This document shows, piece by piece, positions 60,542-64,000 of a stretch of DNA of 64,000 bases (positions within the stretch are counted from its first letter, which is position 1; every line of letters begins with the position of its first letter). The stretch covers positions 1 to 64,000 of the forward strand of contig JAFDXJ010000004.1 in NCBI GenBank assembly GCA_018268015.1. The letters are read 5' to 3'. Position numbers and translations under genes: made by a program. This DNA is from Bacteroidota bacterium (GTDB lineage: Bacteria; Bacteroidota; Bacteroidia; Chitinophagales; Chitinophagaceae). The notes under the pieces were generated by a model. That model searched no databases, had not been told where the DNA came from, and saw only the letters and a list, made by a program, of their open reading frames with translations.

Positions 60542-63157
60542 CTATTTAAATTCTGAATCAGCAAGATTTGAATTCAATAGCAATGATGTCACATTGAGGT
60601 CATAAGCATATTGCCCCTGATCCACGTGAATTTTATAAGGATATTGAATACCGTTTATTTCACGGTAATCACTATAATCTGACATTACTTCCTGGTCAGC
60701 ACCCATAACCTTCACAGATCGTGTCTCCCTGATTTTCAAACCTGTTTTTACATCATAATAATTAGTTGTCACATTACCTGAAGAGGAATTGGCGACCAGT
60801 TCATATGCATCTATACCATCTATATTTTTTATAGAAGTTAGTTTTACCGTAAAACCATTATCCATATAATTCAGCTCAGGGAAAATCTTATTTTCCTCTA
60901 ATAAAGACTTAATGGTTTTTGAATCAGAAGGTGGAGCAGGTTGTCCCATTTGCACCATTGAAATACTATCCCCCTGAATCACCACTTTAGCAGCCACCAG
61001 ATTCATACCGGGTAAGCTGATTTCTGAATAAAATTTGTCAGGTGATTTAAATTTCTTCACCACCAAAATATCCTGCCCCTGTAATGAGCCGGTAGCAGTA
61101 TATTTCATATCGGTAATGGCTTTCAATTTATCAGCTCCTCCCATTGCCTTGAAATAGTTATCGATCACAGACTGGGCTGTAACGCCTGCCGGTATAGGCT
61201 TTGAAAGTTTTGTAGGATCCCATGTATTATTAGAAGGATTGATATCCGGCATATCATGTTTTGGATCTATTACAATCGTTTTGATTTTTGAAGTGGATGG
61301 ATAAGCAAAGGTCCATGTGCCACCACGTTGCCAAACTTCAACCGGCAAATTGATGGTTTCTTTTTTGCCATTATCCTGAGTAATTTCCATAGAAACCGGC
61401 AAAGCCATTTGTTCCAGGTTTTCAATAGTAATTAAGGCACCTTTTTGAGGATCATTGCTTACATATTTCACTTCTTTCACACCTTGGTCGAGCTTATAAT
61501 TTTCAATAAACCATTCTCTCCAAAACCAAGACAGGTCTTCGCCTGATGCATTTTCCATTGTCCGGAAGAAATCCCATGGAGTGGGATGTTTAAAAGCCCA
61601 ACGTTGAATATATGTTTGAAAAGCAAAATCAAATCTTTTTTGGCCGAGTACATAATTCCTTAAAATATTCAATCCCATTGCCGGTTTATTATAAGCAGCC
61701 ACGCCTAAAAATAGTGGGCCTAAAACATCGGGAATTGTCATAATACTTTCTGACTTTTTACTAAAATAGTATCTGGCAGATTGCTGTGCATCTTCACTAC
61801 CTGCAAATTCACCATTATTAAATGCTTCACCGTTTATGCCATTGATGAATGTATTGAAACCTTCATCCATCCAGGGATATTTTCTTTCATTGGAGCCAAC
61901 AATCATGGGGAACCAATTGTGTCCAAATTCATGGTCAGTCACTCCCCAAAGTGAGCCTTTTTGTGAGCGATACCCACAAAAAACAATACCCGGATATTCC
62001 ATTCCACCAACAATACCGGCTACATTCGTTGCAACCGGATAAGTAAATTCATACCACTTTTTAGAGTACAGTTCTATGCAACCTTTAACAAACTCGGTTG
62101 ATCTTTTCCAGGCACTATCGCCTGCACTTTCTACAGGATAAACGGATTGTGCATAAGATTTTTTCCCACTAGGCAAGTTCATTTTTGCTGCATCCCAGAT
62201 AAATGCCCTTGATGCAGCCCATGCAACATCCCGGGTATTGGTGCATTTAAAATGCCAGGTAAGTGAAGGTTTATTTAAATGTGCTGCAGCAGTTCCTAAT
62301 TCAGATTCAGATAAAATGGTTACTGTTTTATCGCTATTCTTTGCTAGTGACAAACGACTGATCTGTGTTGGGGTATAAACCTCATTCGGGTTTAATAATT
62401 CTCCTGAACCTACAACGAGTAAGTTGCCGGGTGCTGTAATAGTATAATCTATATCACCATATTCAAGGTAAAATTCACCGGCGCCCAGGTAAGGCAACGT
62501 ATTCCAGCCCAGGATATCATCATATACTTCCATACGCGGATACCATTGAGCTACTTCATAAATCCATCCATTTTTAGTTTGTAATCTTCCCATCCTGTCT
62601 GTACCATATTCGGGAATAGAAAATGAATAAGCAATCTTCATTTGCAAGCTGGCTCCCGGTTGTAACGGGCTTGATAATTTGACCTGCATCCTTGTATCTG
62701 TTATCAAATAATCCGCAGGTGTAGCTTTTCCATTTACAATCACTTCCACGGATTTCAATTCATCACCATTTGTGAAAGTACGATTACTAAACCTTCCACC
62801 CGTAACGGGACTGGTCAATTCAGAACGAGAATCTTTCTTATAAATATTTTGATCCACCTGTAGCCAAAGGAAAGGTAGTTGATCGGGACTGTTGTTTGTA
62901 TAATTTATTAAAACGCTTCCTGTAACATTATGTGCTACAGTATCCAGAGTCACATTAATTTTATAATCAGCCCGGTTTTGCCAGTATTTAGGGCCCGGCT
63001 GTCCGCTGGCAGATCTGAATTCATTACCATTTGAAGGATAAAATAAAGGGTTGAATAATGTATGCTGATCATAATTCGAACCAGCTTGCTGATCCTGGGC
63101 AAAAACACTGCTACTTACCAGAAAAAGAGCAAAGACAAAGCCTACAAGTTTTTTCAT
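60542..63157 (-). CDS. M1 family metallopeptidase with C-terminal LolA-like domain
   Basis: 871 residues from ATG 63157 ([21 protein letters not shown] signal peptide); the upstream TTG is not needed. The zinc site is HEFGH at 409-413 with E432 (WMDEGF), exact spacing, and [10 protein letters not shown] precedes it. Residues about 45-250 are the N-terminal beta domain. After the peptidase and a beta-sandwich stretch, about 200 C-terminal residues ([40 protein letters not shown]) look like the LolA/lipoprotein-sorting fold seen fused to peptidases in this phylum. It is probably periplasmic or secreted. Confidence 0.92.
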   Translation of the reverse strand: MKKLVGFVFALFLVSSSVFAQDQQAGSNYDQHTLFNPLFYPSNGNEFRSASGQPGPKYWQNRADYKINVTLDTVAHNVTGSVLINYTNNSPDQLPFLWLQVDQNIYKKDSRSELTSPVTGGRFSNRTFTNGDELKSVEVIVNGKATPADYLITDTRMQVKLSSPLQPGASLQMKIAYSFSIPEYGTDRMGRLQTKNGWIYEVAQWYPRMEVYDDILGWNTLPYLGAGEFYLEYGDIDYTITAPGNLLVVGSGELLNPNEVYTPTQISRLSLAKNSDKTVTILSESELGTAAAHLNKPSLTWHFKCTNTRDVAWAASRAFIWDAAKMNLPSGKKSYAQSVYPVESAGDSAWKRSTEFVKGCIELYSKKWYEFTYPVATNVAGIVGGMEYPGIVFCGYRSQKGSLWGVTDHEFGHNWFPMIVGSNERKYPWMDEGFNTFINGINGEAFNNGEFAGSEDAQQSARYYFSKKSESIMTIPDVLGPLFLGVAAYNKPAMGLNILRNYVLGQKRFDFAFQTYIQRWAFKHPTPWDFFRTMENASGEDLSWFWREWFIENYKLDQGVKEVKYVSNDPQKGALITIENLEQMALPVSMEITQDNGKKETINLPVEVWQRGGTWTFAYPSTSKIKTIVIDPKHDMPDINPSNNTWDPTKLSKPIPAGVTAQSVIDNYFKAMGGADKLKAITDMKYTATGSLQGQDILVVKKFKSPDKFYSEISLPGMNLVAAKVVIQGDSISMVQMGQPAPPSDSKTIKSLLEENKIFPELNYMDNGFTVKLTSIKNIDGIDAYELVANSSSGNVTTNYYDVKTGLKIRETRSVKVMGADQEVMSDYSDYREINGIQYPYKIHVDQGQYAYDLNVTSLLLNSNLADSEFK

Positions 63158-63285
63158 AATATAAAAATTGATAATTGAAATAGAAAGGGACAAAAGTACC
63201 TGTATGCAGGAATCATAAAAAACTAAATGGATGAACGGGAGGGTTTTTTAGCAATGCGTTCACAATAAAAAACCACTCAAGGCAC

Positions 63286-64000
63286 TTAATTCCTGACCGG
63301 TTTGCCTGTTTTTATGACACTTTGCAGACGTTCAAGTGTTTTCTTTTCACCACACAAGCTTAAGAATGCTTCACGCTCAAGATCCAATAAATACTGCTCA
63401 TTCACTCGTGTTTTTTCACTTAGGTCTCCGCCACACATTACATAGGCCAGTTTACGGGCAATGAGTGCATCATGCTCCGTTGCATAATTTCCACGCATCA
63501 TACCATTGATCCCTGCATATAAAGCGCCTAGTGCTGAACGCCCAAGTACCTGGATATTATTTTGTCGTACCGGCATAGAATAACCATTATTAAACATCTG
63601 TAATGCAGCATTTTTACTTTCCAATATCCGACGATCCATATTCATTACAACCTCGTCATGCCCATTGCGTAAAATACCATTTTGATATGCCTCAAAAGCC
63701 GAGGTTGCCACTTTTGCTGTAGCTATAGTTAAAAACCTGTTTTTTAAAGTGATGGTCTCCGGTTCATCTTCATGCATTTCATTGGAAGCTCTTAAAGTAA
63801 ATTCTTTTGTACCGCCACCTCCAGGAATTAATCCTACGCCTAATTCTACAAGACCAATATAAGTTTCGGCGGCTGCAAATATTTTATCGGCATGCAAACT
63901 CAATTCACATCCACCTCCTAAGGCTAATCCATGCGGTGCAACTATAACAGGGATTGCTGAATAACGTACTCGCATCATGGTATCCTGGAACATCTTGATG
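63286..64000 (-). CDS. 3-hydroxyacyl-CoA dehydrogenase / enoyl-CoA hydratase family protein, 5' end cut by the window
   Basis: The frame is open to the window edge (codons for I and K precede the in-frame Met at 63993), so this is the C-terminal 237 residues of a longer protein. The visible part begins in a crotonase domain (IPVIVAPHGLALGGGCELSLHADKI, VELGVGLIPGGGG) and continues into a helical tail. Bacteroidota have proteins of about 800 residues with an N-terminal NAD-binding hydroxyacyl-CoA dehydrogenase and this type of end, working in fatty-acid beta-oxidation. The partner thiolase and acyl-CoA dehydrogenase genes are beyond the edge. Confidence 0.85.
   Translation of the reverse strand, partial: IKMFQDTMMRVRYSAIPVIVAPHGLALGGGCELSLHADKIFAAAETYIGLVELGVGLIPGGGGTKEFTLRASNEMHEDEPETITLKNRFLTIATAKVATSAFEAYQNGILRNGHDEVVMNMDRRILESKNAALQMFNNGYSMPVRQNNIQVLGRSALGALYAGINGMMRGNYATEHDALIARKLAYVMCGGDLSEKTRVNEQYLLDLEREAFLSLCGEKKTLERLQSVIKTGKPVRN

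Overview
The window looks like chromosome from an AT-rich member of the Bacteroidota, most likely a Chitinophagaceae-type organism (family placement is inference). Pointers are the TTTG/TAnnTTTG promoter elements, a type IX secretion (T9SS) protein set (PorP/SprF, type A and type B sorting domains), families largely confined to this phylum (DUF3822, DUF2911, DUF6580, HU-CCDC81), large MacB-like permeases, and gene starts without Shine-Dalgarno sequences. No rRNA, tRNA, CRISPR array, insertion sequence or prophage was seen. The text is gene-dense with both strands used, and the right edge cuts one gene.

Layout. 1-9.6 kb: housekeeping genes (rsmD with DUF3822, a MATE exporter, rnhA, DUF6580, manA, yraN, a YkgJ-like cysteine cluster protein, xerD), then an ECF sigma factor overlapping a membrane-spanning anti-sigma-like protein, and a secreted DUF2911 protein ending at a clear terminator. 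9.7-17.9 kb (minus): an Rrf2 regulator, trmH, an MBOAT O-acyltransferase, and a tight five-gene set of two KASIII-type condensing enzymes, an SDR, an acyl-CoA ligase and a crotonyl-CoA carboxylase/reductase-like enzyme. This is the strongest candidate for an undescribed biosynthetic system. 18-23.5 kb (plus): an M13 peptidase, sucC, a tiny membrane protein, then a protoglobin / DUF2024 / four-cysteine MarR operon whose promoter contains a perfect 11-bp inverted repeat.

23.6-38.2 kb (minus): one adaptor, one ATPase and five successive MacB-like permeases of about 800 residues each. Upstream lie two pairs of an 18-bp motif, each pair with a 22-bp period, flanking a small DLWNIQ-type protein. 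38.8-44.3 kb (minus): an operon of a 1019-residue TPR protein, an outer-membrane barrel and a membrane-anchored HU-CCDC81 protein. 44.7-51.6 kb (plus): a 1605-residue PKD-repeat T9SS cargo with its PorP/SprF partner, a peroxiredoxin and a secreted protein that is little more than a T9SS sorting tail. 51.6-54.2 kb (minus): mntR-mntH, with MntH fused to a universal stress domain and a probable MntR operator over the -7 element. 54.3-64 kb: two M1 peptidases, a glyoxalase-fold protein preceded by a 9-bp tandem repeat at its start codon, a ChaA-like antiporter, an ECF sigma / folE / ferredoxin-reductase-like operon, and a 5'-truncated fatty-acid oxidation protein at the edge.

Functions were assigned by reading motifs and recalling families. 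No database search was run. Where a start differs from the longest open frame, the reason is given.
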